DNA from: a bacterium
GTDB lineage: Bacteria; Electryoneota; RPQS01
DNA length: 64,000 nt
Assembly: GCA_013360195.1 (NCBI GenBank)
Contig: JABWCQ010000001.1
Coordinates: 148,168 to 212,167, forward strand
Reading direction: 5' to 3'
The notes under the pieces are model-generated. The model saw only the letters and a program-made list of their open reading frames with translations, ran no database searches and was not told the origin of the DNA. Of this stretch, positions 53,406 through 63,163 are shown piece after piece. The translations under genes and the position numbers were made by a program. Each line of letters begins with the position of its first letter. The stretch's first letter is position 1.

Positions 53406-56099
53406 ATGCCTCGAATTGAACTTGATAAAGCGTATTCTCCCTCTGCCGTGGAAACCCGGCTTTATGAATCCTGGGAACAACACGGCTACTTTCGCGCACA
53501 AATTCGCAAGGGGCACAAACCGTACGTCATTATGATGCCGCCCCCGAATGTGACCGGAATGCTCACGCTCGGCCATGTTCTGAATAACTCGCTGCAGGAC
53601 CTTCTGATTCGCTGGCGCAGGATGAACGGCGATGATGTGCTCTGGCTGCCGGGAACCGACCATGCCGGTATCGCAACGCAAATCAAAGTCGAAGATCAAC
53701 TTGCCAAAGAAGGATTGACGAGACACGATCTCGGCAGGGAAAAACTTGTACAACGAATCTGGGACTGGCGTGAAAACTACGGCGGAATCATTCTGCAGCA
53801 ATTGCGACGCATCGGAGCAAGCTGTGACTGGTCGAGAACGAGATTCACGATGGACCACGACCTGTCACGTGCGGTCGCCGAAATCTTTGTGCGTCTCTAC
53901 AATAAAGGCTTGATCTATCGCGGTAAGCGCATCGTAAACTGGGATCCCGACAAACAAACCGCGTTGTCGGATGAACAGGTCGAATACCGCAATGTTGCGT
54001 CAAGCCTCTGGCACTTTCGGTACCCCCTGAGTGACGGTAGTGGACATCTCATCGTTGCGACGACCCGACCCGAAACAATGCTTGGTGATACTGCTGTCGC
54101 TGTTCACCCCGGCGACGAGCGCTATCGGCATTTACACGGCAAGTTCGTCAAACTGCCGCTTACCAATCGCTTGATTCCCATTGTCCCGGACGATTATGTG
54201 GACAAAGAGTTTGGGACCGGTTGTGTGAAAGTTACTCCGGCCCATGACCCCAATGACTTCGAAATCGGCAATCGTCACGGGCTGGAATTCCTGATAGTTA
54301 TCGGACCGGACGGCAAATTGACCAACCTTGTGCCCGAGCAGTTCAAAGGACTTGATCGGAAAGAGGCGCGCAGGAGAGTCGTTGCGGCTCTGGATGAAAT
54401 CGGTTGTTTGGAGAAGATTGAGCCATACACGACTTCCGTCGGCCACAACGAGCGCACAGGTACCGTCATTGAACCGTTGCTCTCTGAGCAATGGTTCGTC
54501 CGTATGCAAGAGCTCGCCCAGCCCGCTATCGCTGCCGTTCGAGAGGGACGCGTTAGATTCCATCCGGAGCATTGGGAGAAAACTTACTTCCATTGGCTGG
54601 AAAATGTCCGCGACTGGTGTATCTCACGTCAAATCTGGTGGGGACATCGCATCCCGCTCTGGACCGTGCAGGAGACCGGAGAGATTATCTGCTCGCTCGA
54701 TGACCCTTCGTCTGACCCCAGGTACGCAGGTCTGACTCTCGTGCAGGACCCGGATGTCGTTGATACATGGTTCTCGTCGTGGCTGTGGCCATTCTCAACC
54801 CTCGGTTGGCCGGAGCAAACGGATGACCTTGCTCACTTCTTCCCGAGTACGACGCTGATAACCGCGCCGGACATTATCTTCCTTTGGGTTGCGCGCATGA
54901 TTATCGCTTCCGAAGAGGTGTTCGGTGTTGCACCGTTTACCGATGTCTATTTCACCGGCCTTGTGCGTGACATGCAGGGAAGAAAGATGTCCAAGTCACT
55001 CGGCAACTCTCCGGACCCGATTGACGTTATTGATACTTACGGTGCGGACGCGCTTCGGTTCACTATCATTTCGCAAACTCCCCGCGGCGGCGACATTCGC
55101 TTCGGGAGTGAGATGTGCGAGCATGGCAGAAACTTTGCCAACAAACTGTGGAATGCGACACGCTTTCTGTTGATGAACGTGCCCGAACAGGAAGAGACCT
55201 TTGCCTTTGATCCTGTCGAAATACTGCCAAGTTCGCCTGAAAACCTGATAGACCAGTGGATAACGTCTGCACTGTTCACCTGTGTCAAGGATGTTGATCG
55301 AGCATTGACAGAATTCAGATTCGCCGATGCGGCACGCCGAATATACTCCTTCGTTTGGAACGATTTCTGTGATTGGTATCTGGAACTCATCAAAGTCAGG
55401 CTGCAAGGTTCTCCTGTTGAACGCAAGGACGCACTGAAGCATGCACTCGGTATTCTGCATGGTATTGTCAGACTGCTCCATCCCGTCATGCCGTTCGTCA
55501 CGGAAGAAGTTTATCAGACTTTGAGAAAACTATCCCAATCAACCTGGCCTGCGAACCATCGCTATCAAAGTGTAATGATGGCCAATTACCCCCCATATCA
55601 GGCGAGCCTTGTCGACAGTAATGTGGAATCGCAGTTCAGTAAGCTTCAGGATGTCGTAAACGCAATTCGAAACATCCGCGGTGAACTGCGGATTCAGCCC
55701 GCTTCGCGAATTCCTGCCGGCATTAGAATCGATCACGGCAGGTTGGGCAAGGAATGGGAGTCTCTCGCGGACTATGTTATCCGCCTGGCTGGACTTTCCG
55801 AGTTTGAAATGAACGCGAATCGTCCGAAAGGCTCTGCTTCGGCGGTCGTTCAAGGCATCGAAGTGTATGTCCCGCTGCACGGATTGATTGATGTCAATGC
55901 GGAACGCGCACGTCTCAAAAAAGAGGACGATAGACTGCTCAAAATTATCGACGGAACACGTGCCAAATTGTCCAATCCCAATTTTGTTGAGCGCGCGAAG
56001 CAGGATGTTGTTGATGCCGAACGCGAGAAACTCTCCGAACTGGAAGCTGCCCACAAAAAAATCCGCAACTTCATTGAAGAACTCGAAGCGGCACTGTAG
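53406..56099 (+). CDS. valS: Valyl-tRNA synthetase
   Basis: The 897-residue class I synthetase has the HIGH-type motif in PPPNVTGMLTLGH and KMSKS in GRKMSKSLGNS. The editing domain includes TTRPETMLGDTAVAVHP, which destroys Thr-tRNA-Val. The C-terminal coiled-coil arm typical of ValS is at about residues 830-897 (LIDVNAERARLKKEDDR onward). It starts 25 bases after the rhomboid gene. Confidence 0.97.
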   Translation: MPRIELDKAYSPSAVETRLYESWEQHGYFRAQIRKGHKPYVIMMPPPNVTGMLTLGHVLNNSLQDLLIRWRRMNGDDVLWLPGTDHAGIATQIKVEDQLAKEGLTRHDLGREKLVQRIWDWRENYGGIILQQLRRIGASCDWSRTRFTMDHDLSRAVAEIFVRLYNKGLIYRGKRIVNWDPDKQTALSDEQVEYRNVASSLWHFRYPLSDGSGHLIVATTRPETMLGDTAVAVHPGDERYRHLHGKFVKLPLTNRLIPIVPDDYVDKEFGTGCVKVTPAHDPNDFEIGNRHGLEFLIVIGPDGKLTNLVPEQFKGLDRKEARRRVVAALDEIGCLEKIEPYTTSVGHNERTGTVIEPLLSEQWFVRMQELAQPAIAAVREGRVRFHPEHWEKTYFHWLENVRDWCISRQIWWGHRIPLWTVQETGEIICSLDDPSSDPRYAGLTLVQDPDVVDTWFSSWLWPFSTLGWPEQTDDLAHFFPSTTLITAPDIIFLWVARMIIASEEVFGVAPFTDVYFTGLVRDMQGRKMSKSLGNSPDPIDVIDTYGADALRFTIISQTPRGGDIRFGSEMCEHGRNFANKLWNATRFLLMNVPEQEETFAFDPVEILPSSPENLIDQWITSALFTCVKDVDRALTEFRFADAARRIYSFVWNDFCDWYLELIKVRLQGSPVERKDALKHALGILHGIVRLLHPVMPFVTEEVYQTLRKLSQSTWPANHRYQSVMMANYPPYQASLVDSNVESQFSKLQDVVNAIRNIRGELRIQPASRIPAGIRIDHGRLGKEWESLADYVIRLAGLSEFEMNANRPKGSASAVVQGIEVYVPLHGLIDVNAERARLKKEDDRLLKIIDGTRAKLSNPNFVERAKQDVVDAEREKLSELEAAHKKIRNFIEELEAAL

Positions 56100-56151
56100 T
56101 ATCGCTGCTTTGAGTCCGGCGTTCTATCATGAAACCACCAAGAGGATTAAG

Positions 56152-57489
56152 ATGATTCGCTTCTTTGCACAGCTTGCCGCACTTCTGCTGCTCAGTTCTG
56201 CTGCAATTGCCAAACCCGGCGTGTCTGTTACGGTCTACAACCAGGACCTTGCGCTGGTTCGCGATGTCCGTGAAATGGGATTCCAAAAGGGTCAAAGCGA
56301 ATTGCTCTTCAAGGATGTCGCTGCGAGAATCGACCAGTCCTCGGTGCATTTTAAAGCGAGCGGCGTAACCCTTCTCGAGCAGAACTTTGACTTCGATCTC
56401 GTCTCGCCGGAAAAGCTGCTTTCAAAATACATTGATGAAGTGATTGAAGTTGTTGTAGAAGGCGGCGATGTTGTTTCAGGTAAGTTGCTGACAGCGTCCT
56501 CAAATACGATTGTTGTGCAATCGAATGACGGCAGCATCCGCTCTTTGCTGGCCGAATCGATTCAAGAGATTCGATTTCCCAAGTTACCGGAAGGCCTGAT
56601 TACTCGTCCGACTTTGCGCTGGTTGGTAAACGCTCCCAACGGCGGTAATCAGGAGGCCGAGGTCTCCTATCTTACCGGTGGAATGAGTTGGAATGCGGAC
56701 TATGTCGCTGTTATCGACGAAAGCAATCGTGCAGAGCTCTCAGCTTGGGTAACGCTGAATAACATGTCGGGTGCGTCTTATGAAGATGCCAAGTTGAAAT
56801 TGATTGCCGGTGAGGTTCATCGCGCTCAGCAGCCCATGCCTAAGTATAATGATTTCATGCGCGCTGAGGTCATGGCAAGGGACGGCGGACGCCAATTCAG
56901 CGAAAAGTCCTTCTTTGAGTACCATCTGTATACGCTCGAACGATCCACCGACTTGCTTGACAATCAAACAAAGCAAGTCAGTCTCTTTCCAAACGCCGAT
57001 GTACAGACCAAACGAATCTACGAGTTTGATAATAACCGCAATAACGGCAAAGTCTCCGTCTCCCTCGAGTTCTTGAACTCGACAGAGAATGACCTTGGCA
57101 TCCCTTTGCCAGCGGGCCGGGTCCGAGTGTTCCAAAGGGATACCGACGGCTCGCAGGAATTTATCGGTGAGGATCACCTGGACCACACGCCGCGCGATGA
57201 GAAAGTGAGGGTTACCATTGGTAACGCCTTCGACATCGCTGTTGAAAGAGTTCAAAAGGACTACCGTCAAATCTCGAATACGGTCTACGAGCAGGATATC
57301 GAAGTGAAACTCAGAAACAAAAAATCTGATACTGTAACCATCGTAGTTGTTGACTATTCATGGGGTGATTGGGAGATAACGAAGTCAAGTCTTCCGGTGC
57401 GCAAGGTCAGCGCGAGCAAGTTTGAGTTTGATGCCGTCGCCCCGCCGGACAAGGAAGTGGTACTCACGTACACGATTAGAAATCGTTAG
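56152..57489 (+). CDS. Secreted DUF4139-domain protein
   Basis: The 445-residue protein has a signal peptide (MIRFFAQLAALLLLSSAAIA) and is otherwise beta-rich. It contains the DUF4139-type blocks YNQDLALVRDVREM and EVSYLTGGMSWNADYVAVID. I place the start at ATG 56152, since AGAGG lies six bases before it; an upstream frame to 55888 overlaps valS and is not coding. The family is of unknown function and is usually exported. It has no visible catalytic motif. Confidence 0.82.
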   Translation: MIRFFAQLAALLLLSSAAIAKPGVSVTVYNQDLALVRDVREMGFQKGQSELLFKDVAARIDQSSVHFKASGVTLLEQNFDFDLVSPEKLLSKYIDEVIEVVVEGGDVVSGKLLTASSNTIVVQSNDGSIRSLLAESIQEIRFPKLPEGLITRPTLRWLVNAPNGGNQEAEVSYLTGGMSWNADYVAVIDESNRAELSAWVTLNNMSGASYEDAKLKLIAGEVHRAQQPMPKYNDFMRAEVMARDGGRQFSEKSFFEYHLYTLERSTDLLDNQTKQVSLFPNADVQTKRIYEFDNNRNNGKVSVSLEFLNSTENDLGIPLPAGRVRVFQRDTDGSQEFIGEDHLDHTPRDEKVRVTIGNAFDIAVERVQKDYRQISNTVYEQDIEVKLRNKKSDTVTIVVVDYSWGDWEITKSSLPVRKVSASKFEFDAVAPPDKEVVLTYTIRNR

Positions 57490-57497
57490 AATTCGTT

Positions 57498-59594
57498 GTG
57501 TCCGATCTCTTGAAGCAACCCGTTTCGGCTCTTCGACAAGTCGGAGAATTCCGCACTAAGGCTCTTGAGAAGATTGGCATTCTCACGCTGAATGACCTGA
57601 TTCGTTACTATCCACGTCGATATCTTGACAGGTCAAGGCAGCTAAGTATACGCGATTTGGTTCCGACGGAATACGAAGTTACCATTGTAGGGAAAGTCAT
57701 TTCGTCGGACACGCGGCGCACGAGAAGCGGGAAAATAATGCTGACCGCGCTCGTGAATGATCTCTCCGGTACCCTGAAGTGTGTCTGGTTTCAAGGCGCG
57801 CAGTATTGGCAGAAACAGCTAGTCGAGGGTGAATTGGTCGCTGTCAGCGGCAAGCTTGCCGACGAAGGACAGAACGTTTTCTATCATCCCGCCGTTGACA
57901 GGTTGGGTGAAGATGGTGATGAAAGTCGCATGTTCAGCACCGGCAAAATCGTCTCACTGTATCCAGTCACGCTGGAACTTCGAAAAGTTGGACTGGAATC
58001 ACGAAACCTGCGGCGCATTCAGCAGGAAGCACTTGCACTTGTCAAGCACGCATTGGTGGAGTACCTTCCGACTGAGGACATCGCTGCGGCTAATGCGCTC
58101 CCGCTCCCGGATGCGCTCGTTCAAGTGCACTTTCCTGACTCGCCTGAGCAGATTGCACAAGCATGGCGCCGCATTCGATTTGAAGACTTTCTCTTTCACC
58201 AACTTCTCTTTGCGCTTCGGAAATACTACAACAAAGTTCTTCCCGGTGTCGGTCCGTTTGAGAATATCGGCCCCCTGACACGCAAGGTCCTGGATGCACT
58301 GCCGTTTCCTTTGACAAACGGACAAAAGGAAGTACTCTCCGAAATCCGACAGGACTTGGCTAGTCCCATGCCTATGCAGAGACTGCTGCATGGGGAAGTT
58401 GGTGCCGGAAAAACGACCGTTGCGTTACTCGCTGCCGCAATGGCCGCGGATGCCGGATTCCAGACGGCTTTCATGGCGCCCACCGAAATCCTTGCGCTGC
58501 AGCACGCGCGCACGATTGCGCCGCCTGCTCAAGCCGCCGGCCTTAATGTTCGGGTATTGCGCGGCAAAATTAGCGCAGCTCAGAAACGCGAAATCTTCTC
58601 CTCTGTTGCAGCCGGTGCCGTGGATATTCTTGTCGGTACGCACGCGCTGCTCAATGAAAAGCTATCGTTTCCCAGGCTCGGTTTGTTGGTCATTGATGAA
58701 CAGCACCGGTTCGGTGTTGAGCAGCGTGCACAGCTGTCAAGCAAAGGCAAGAGACCTAATCTCCTGATCATGACGGCTACTCCGATCCCGCGCACGCTGA
58801 GGCTCTCCGAACTCGGGGATCTTGACGTTTCAACGCTGCACGAACTCCCCGGGGGACCCCGTGATGTTACAACTGTGGTCCGGTACGGGCCCGACCGCGA
58901 CAGAGTTTATAAGTATCTGATTGATCAGGCGGAGCAGAATCAGCGCGTATTTATTATTTGTCCTTTGGTCGAGGAATCGGAAAATATTCAGGTCGAGGCG
59001 GCAATCGACTATCACAAGCGAGTCGCATCCGGAGTTTTGAAGTCTGTCAAGGTCGGATTGTTGCACGGAAGAATGAGCTCTGATGAAAAGGAATCGGCTG
59101 TAAAGGCATTTCGAGACGGAGAGACTCCTATCATGGTCGCTACGCCTGTCGTCGAAGTCGGGGTTGATGTTCCGGATGCTTCAGTAATGGTAGTAGAAAA
59201 CCCTGAACGACTCGGTCTGGCGGCTCTCCATCAACTTCGCGGCCGAATTGGTCGTAAAGGTCAAAAGTCTGTGTTCATCCTCCTTCCCGGCCCGAAACTT
59301 ACGGAAGAAGCTAAAGCCAGACTCAATGCAATTCAAACTACTAACAACGGTTTTGAAATCGCTGAACTTGACTTCAAACTTCGAGGAGCCGGTGAACTGT
59401 TTGGCACTCGGCAATCCGGTGAAGCCGAACATCGACATTACATTCCCGAGCGCGACGAAGTATTGCTCAATTTCGCGCGCGAACGAGCCTTTGCAATGGT
59501 GCAAAAAGATCCTGAGCTTACTGAATTTCCGCTTCTTCGGGAAAAGTTTCGCGAAACCCACCTGCCCAAGCTTGGTTTACTTGCTGGAGGCTGA
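57498..59594 (+). CDS. recG: ATP-dependent DNA helicase RecG
   Basis: RecG reverses stalled replication forks. The 698-residue protein has the N-terminal wedge (OB) domain, beginning near TILTL.DLIRYYPRRYLDRS, and helicase motif I GEVGAGKTTVA. Motif II is DEQH in LLVIDEQHRFGVEQR, motif III TATPIPRTL, and the late motif VEVGVDVPDAS with QLRGRIGRKGQ. The GTG start follows the DUF4139 stop by eight bases. Confidence 0.96.
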   Translation: MSDLLKQPVSALRQVGEFRTKALEKIGILTLNDLIRYYPRRYLDRSRQLSIRDLVPTEYEVTIVGKVISSDTRRTRSGKIMLTALVNDLSGTLKCVWFQGAQYWQKQLVEGELVAVSGKLADEGQNVFYHPAVDRLGEDGDESRMFSTGKIVSLYPVTLELRKVGLESRNLRRIQQEALALVKHALVEYLPTEDIAAANALPLPDALVQVHFPDSPEQIAQAWRRIRFEDFLFHQLLFALRKYYNKVLPGVGPFENIGPLTRKVLDALPFPLTNGQKEVLSEIRQDLASPMPMQRLLHGEVGAGKTTVALLAAAMAADAGFQTAFMAPTEILALQHARTIAPPAQAAGLNVRVLRGKISAAQKREIFSSVAAGAVDILVGTHALLNEKLSFPRLGLLVIDEQHRFGVEQRAQLSSKGKRPNLLIMTATPIPRTLRLSELGDLDVSTLHELPGGPRDVTTVVRYGPDRDRVYKYLIDQAEQNQRVFIICPLVEESENIQVEAAIDYHKRVASGVLKSVKVGLLHGRMSSDEKESAVKAFRDGETPIMVATPVVEVGVDVPDASVMVVENPERLGLAALHQLRGRIGRKGQKSVFILLPGPKLTEEAKARLNAIQTTNNGFEIAELDFKLRGAGELFGTRQSGEAEHRHYIPERDEVLLNFARERAFAMVQKDPELTEFPLLREKFRETHLPKLGLLAGG

Positions 59595-59663
59595 TGTCTC
59601 ACGAAAGTTCTGTGTCGTCGTCGCCAATCGTTCGATCTGATCTTCTACTAATTGGGGAGTAAT

Positions 59664-60455
59664 ATGCCTACCAAGACTATCGCTATCGCAAACCAAAAAG
59701 GTGGAGTGGGAAAAACCACGACCGCCGTCCATCTTGCCGCCGGAATGGCACTCGAAGGCTATCCGACTCTGCTCGTGGATCTTGACCCGCAGGGAAATGC
59801 TACGGCGGGACTCGGCGTTACCCCTGCGGAAAGTCAGAACGGTGTGTACGATGTACTCATTAACGAGATGCCTGCGGTTGAGGCTGTGCGCCCAACGAAT
59901 GTTGCAGGACTCTCATTGCTCCCTGCGGATACTCGTCTGCACGGTGCCGAAATCGAACTCGTTTCTAAACTCGCTCGCGAACGAATTCTCGCCGAAGCGC
60001 TGGACTCCGTCTTTGGGCAATTCCAGTTCATCGTGCTTGACACCCCTCCGTCGCTCGGACTGCTGACGCTCAACGCCATGGCGGCCGCGAACACTATTCT
60101 TGTCCCGATGCAGTGCGAATACTATGCGCTCGAAGGATTGGCACAGCTTATGAAGTCGGTTAATCTGGTCAAGAGGCACTTGAACACTTCCTTGGAAATT
60201 GAGGGAATCCTGCTTACAATGTATGACGGCCGGCTGAACCTGACCAAGCAAGTTGCAGATGAGATCACCGGTGTCTTCGAGAAGCGCGTGTATAAAACGA
60301 TGATTCTGCGCAATGTCCGTTTGTCTGAAGCACCCAGCTTTGGTCAAACCGTTTATACCTATGATCCGCTGAGCCGCGGCGCACAAAACTACCGCGAATT
60401 CACCGTCGAATTTCTAAGTCATCAGCAACTTCCGCCGAGAGAGGCCGTCGCATGA
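59664..60455 (+). CDS. parA: Chromosome-partitioning ATPase ParA (Soj)
   Basis: The 263-residue P-loop ATPase has the deviant Walker A KGGVGKTT at residues 11-18, the switch DLDPQGNAT, and the FIVLDTPPSLG segment. ParA moves ParB-bound centromeres. The ATG at 59664 is five bases from GGGGAG; a TTG at 59652 is less likely. It is coupled to parB by a four-base overlap. Confidence 0.95.
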   Translation: MPTKTIAIANQKGGVGKTTTAVHLAAGMALEGYPTLLVDLDPQGNATAGLGVTPAESQNGVYDVLINEMPAVEAVRPTNVAGLSLLPADTRLHGAEIELVSKLARERILAEALDSVFGQFQFIVLDTPPSLGLLTLNAMAAANTILVPMQCEYYALEGLAQLMKSVNLVKRHLNTSLEIEGILLTMYDGRLNLTKQVADEITGVFEKRVYKTMILRNVRLSEAPSFGQTVYTYDPLSRGAQNYREFTVEFLSHQQLPPREAVA

Positions 60456-61324
60456 AATCACACAAGGCGCTTGGAAAGGGATTACGGGCGCTCATCACCG
60501 AGGACGATGTTAATCCGACGTCTGCTGTGACACAAGAGGTCATGCAGATTGCGGTTGACATGATTGACCCGAATCCTTTCCAGCCTCGACAGGTTTTCAG
60601 GGACGAAGGGATTGATGAGCTCAAAAACTCGATTCTAAAACAAGGTCTGCTTCAGCCAGTCGTTGTCAGACCGGCTGGTGCCCGTTACCAATTGATCCTC
60701 GGTGAGCGTCGGTTGCGTGCCACCCGTGCCGCGGGCCTGAAAACCATCCCCGCGCAGATTAGAATTGTCGAGAGCTCCGAAGAGATGCTCGAATTGGCAA
60801 TTCTTGAAAACGTCCACCGCGAAGACCTGACTCCAATTGAGCTCGCCCAGGCCATCGTTCGCTTGCAGCAGCAATACATGCTTACTCAGGAAGTTGTTGC
60901 CGAGAAAATGGGAATGAGCCGTGCCCATGTGGCAAACCTCGTCAGATTACTGAAACTGCCGCAGCGTATTCAGGGTGCGCTCACCGAAGGAAAACTTACC
61001 ATGGGACACGCGCGGGCGCTGTTGTCTGTCGTGGATGAAGGTGAACAGCTCGAACTCTTCGAACGGTTTCTCGTGGACGGAAAGCTGACTGTTCGCACGG
61101 CGGAAGCGTTGACTCGCAAGCCGAAGTCATCCAAGCCAAGTCCGGGCAAGTCTACTGTCGCCGAGTCCCGCGAGACTAAGGCGCTGCAGCAAGTTGAGCA
61201 TACCCTGAGCAGGCAATTGTCAACTCGTGTCAAGATCAAGCCGAAAGGCCGCGGCGGTACAATTGAAATTACGTACTACAGCATTGATGATTTGAATCGA
61301 CTGCTTGAAATCGTTGACCGGTAA
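60452..61324 (+). CDS. parB: Chromosome-partitioning protein ParB (Spo0J)
   Basis: The 290-residue protein has the CTPase/N-terminal box LILGERRLRATRAAG and the ENVHREDLTPIELAQA segment. A helix-turn-helix that binds parS is around residues 140-175 (TQEVVAEKMGMSRAHVANL), and a C-terminal dimer domain ends RLLEIVD. I did not find an obvious parS palindrome near the gene. Confidence 0.95.
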   Translation: MKSHKALGKGLRALITEDDVNPTSAVTQEVMQIAVDMIDPNPFQPRQVFRDEGIDELKNSILKQGLLQPVVVRPAGARYQLILGERRLRATRAAGLKTIPAQIRIVESSEEMLELAILENVHREDLTPIELAQAIVRLQQQYMLTQEVVAEKMGMSRAHVANLVRLLKLPQRIQGALTEGKLTMGHARALLSVVDEGEQLELFERFLVDGKLTVRTAEALTRKPKSSKPSPGKSTVAESRETKALQQVEHTLSRQLSTRVKIKPKGRGGTIEITYYSIDDLNRLLEIVDR

Positions 61325-61354
61325 GACTCATTCTTTAATCAAAGGCACCTTTCC

Positions 61355-62155
61355 TTGCCTCGCCGACCAAGCTATGACCGAGACCGTTCCCCTTACGGTA
61401 ATCGCCCCATTTCTGAACACGCGTTGACTATTTACGGTCGCAACCCCGTGCTCGAAGCACTCCGCCGCGGTCTGGTTTGCGACCTCGCAATTGCGCCCCG
61501 AGCGCACGGCGAAACCATTGACCGCATTCGTGAGCTCGGTGCTAAGCTGCGCGTCCCCGTGCGCGAGTCGAGTATACCCGACGTTGAAGCCGAGGTGCCG
61601 ACTCAAGGTGTCCGTGCGCGCATTGAATTGCCGGAGATTCACGGTGACTTCGAAGTCCTCGAGGAAATCGTGGACAGAAAGCCCGCGCCGCTCGTCCTTC
61701 TCCTCGATGGCATCGAAGACCCCCGGAACTTCGGCGCAATTCTGAGGTCCGCCTACGCGGCCGGAGTCGATGCCGTGGTCTTCCGGAAGCGCCGTCAATC
61801 GCCGCTTACCGAAGTCGTCTTCAAAACCTCCGCGGGATGTGCTGCCTTGATTGACATGTATCAGGTCACGAATTTGGACCAAACCGTGCGCACACTCAAA
61901 GAAGGAGGTTGGTGGGTAGTCGCCGCGGCGCACGACGCTCAGGCAAGACTCTACACCGAAATCGATTGGGATAGACCTACTGTCCTTGTTCTCGGTGCAG
62001 AGGGAAACGGTGTTTCAAACATCTTACTCAAGCGTTCCGACCTCGTTGTCAAAATCCCACTCTACCGCCAAATTGACAGCCTTAATGTCTCTTCCGCGGC
62101 GGCTGTGCTCCTCTTTGAAGCTGCTAAAAGTCGTCAGCTTGAGCCGGAAATTTAA
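61355..62155 (+). CDS. rlmB: RNA 2'-O-ribose methyltransferase, RlmB/TrmH family
   Basis: A 266-residue SPOUT methyltransferase. After a short basic N-terminal tail come an L30e-like RNA-binding domain (about residues 25-100) and the knot domain with GIEDPRNFGAILRSAYAAG, VLGAEGNGVS and the IPLYRQIDSLNVSSAAAVLL motif. RlmB methylates G2251 of 23S rRNA, and this is the likely target, though other SpoU members act on tRNA. The start is a TTG. Confidence 0.9.
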   Translation: MPRRPSYDRDRSPYGNRPISEHALTIYGRNPVLEALRRGLVCDLAIAPRAHGETIDRIRELGAKLRVPVRESSIPDVEAEVPTQGVRARIELPEIHGDFEVLEEIVDRKPAPLVLLLDGIEDPRNFGAILRSAYAAGVDAVVFRKRRQSPLTEVVFKTSAGCAALIDMYQVTNLDQTVRTLKEGGWWVVAAAHDAQARLYTEIDWDRPTVLVLGAEGNGVSNILLKRSDLVVKIPLYRQIDSLNVSSAAAVLLFEAAKSRQLEPEI

Positions 62156-62156
62156 T

Positions 62157-62192
62157 ACTATCAATATTTTAGAAAGCAGATAGTTGTTTTTT
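62157..62192 (+). terminator. Weak terminator-like hairpin after rlmB
   Basis: A 6-bp stem (ACTATC at 62157-62162 with GATAGT at 62179-62184) with a long loop, followed by a run of T's. It directly precedes a strong promoter. Confidence 0.45.
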
Positions 62193-62196
62193 TCAC

Positions 62197-62225
62197 TTGA
62201 CACTCCGAGTCTAATTCAGTATATT
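62197..62225 (+). promoter_or_regulatory. Near-consensus sigma-70 promoter for the M23-bactofilin-AtpI unit
   Basis: TTGACA (62197-62202), 17 bases, TATATT (62220-62225). Transcription would start near 62232, about 30 bases before the M23 ATG. Confidence 0.82.
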
Positions 62226-62261
62226 CCGAAATTCCTGATAGGTTTTCAGAACGGTTAAAGG

Positions 62262-63104
62262 ATGCCAAACCTCCAAAAAGAGTGGACGGTCGTAGTCCTG
62301 TCTGAAAATCAAGCTCAAATGCGCCAGTTTCGTGTTAAGCGTCTCTGGTTCTACATCGCTGCAGGTGCTGGAATCGCTGCTCTTTCTTTGCTCTTGGTCT
62401 TCAGCTATATGACTTGGTCTCTGTCTTCGCAAGTCCAAGATAACACCGCGTTACAGGCCAAAGTCAAAGAGCTTGAATCCACGAACGAACGGATTCGCGA
62501 TATAGCGGAACGGCTTGCTGAACTCAAACAGTTTGAGCAGCAGCTTCGGCGGGGTTTGCAATTGCCGGACGGAAATTTGCCATCGCCCGATGTCTTGAAT
62601 CCGTCCCGGACGGAGCCGATTTCCTCGGACGAAATGTTGCCTGAAGATGAACTTGTCCTTGGTGTTTACGGAGAACGTGCCGCCGAGATTAGTTCAGAAA
62701 GCGTTCTGCCTGCTGATATTCCTACACATCCCCCCGTTCGCGGCTATGTGACCCGTACCTTCGAAGCTAGGCGTGATCTCAATGACCCCGGACACTACGG
62801 TCTCGATGTAGCTGCGCGCGAAGGTACCACGATTCAAGCGAGCGCTAATGGTCTTGTTCTGTTTGCTGGCTGGAGCTACCCTTACGGCAATCTAATCGTC
62901 ATCGCTCACAAGTCAGGATACAATACCTTTTACGGCCACAACCAATTGTTGCTGGTCGCGCCCGGAGACCGCGTAATTCAGGGTCAACCTATCGCGCTCC
63001 TCGGGAATTCCGGGCGCAGTTCCGCGCCGCATCTTCACTTCGAAATCTGGAAAGACGGAGTCAGGGTTGATCCCGAGTCCGTCCTGGCGGGCAGTGCTGG
63101 CTGA
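62262..63104 (+). CDS. Membrane-anchored M23 family metallopeptidase
   Basis: The 280-residue protein has a short cytoplasmic N-terminus, a membrane helix (about residues 30-50, IAAGAGIAALSLLLVFSYM) and a coiled coil (about residues 60-95, KELESTNERIRDIAERLAE). The C-terminal M23 domain has zinc and catalytic motifs HYGLDVAA and PHLHFEIW. This layout resembles the M23 enzymes that work next to bactofilins in cell-shape control. It is 60 bases upstream of the bactofilin gene and shares its promoter. Confidence 0.92.
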   Translation: MPNLQKEWTVVVLSENQAQMRQFRVKRLWFYIAAGAGIAALSLLLVFSYMTWSLSSQVQDNTALQAKVKELESTNERIRDIAERLAELKQFEQQLRRGLQLPDGNLPSPDVLNPSRTEPISSDEMLPEDELVLGVYGERAAEISSESVLPADIPTHPPVRGYVTRTFEARRDLNDPGHYGLDVAAREGTTIQASANGLVLFAGWSYPYGNLIVIAHKSGYNTFYGHNQLLLVAPGDRVIQGQPIALLGNSGRSSAPHLHFEIWKDGVRVDPESVLAGSAG

Positions 63105-63163
63105 TTGTTGCCGGCCTGCCGCTGATTCATCTTCAGCCAATTCCCAAAAGGGAGGACGGGCGC

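Noticed and set aside
55888-56151. Longer DUF4139 protein starting inside valS
   Set aside because: It would overlap valS by over 200 bases and remove the signal peptide from the N-terminus.
59595-62161. parS centromere site near parAB
   Set aside because: I looked for the 16-base TGTTTCACGTGAAACA-type palindrome and saw none; by-eye search could miss a degenerate site.
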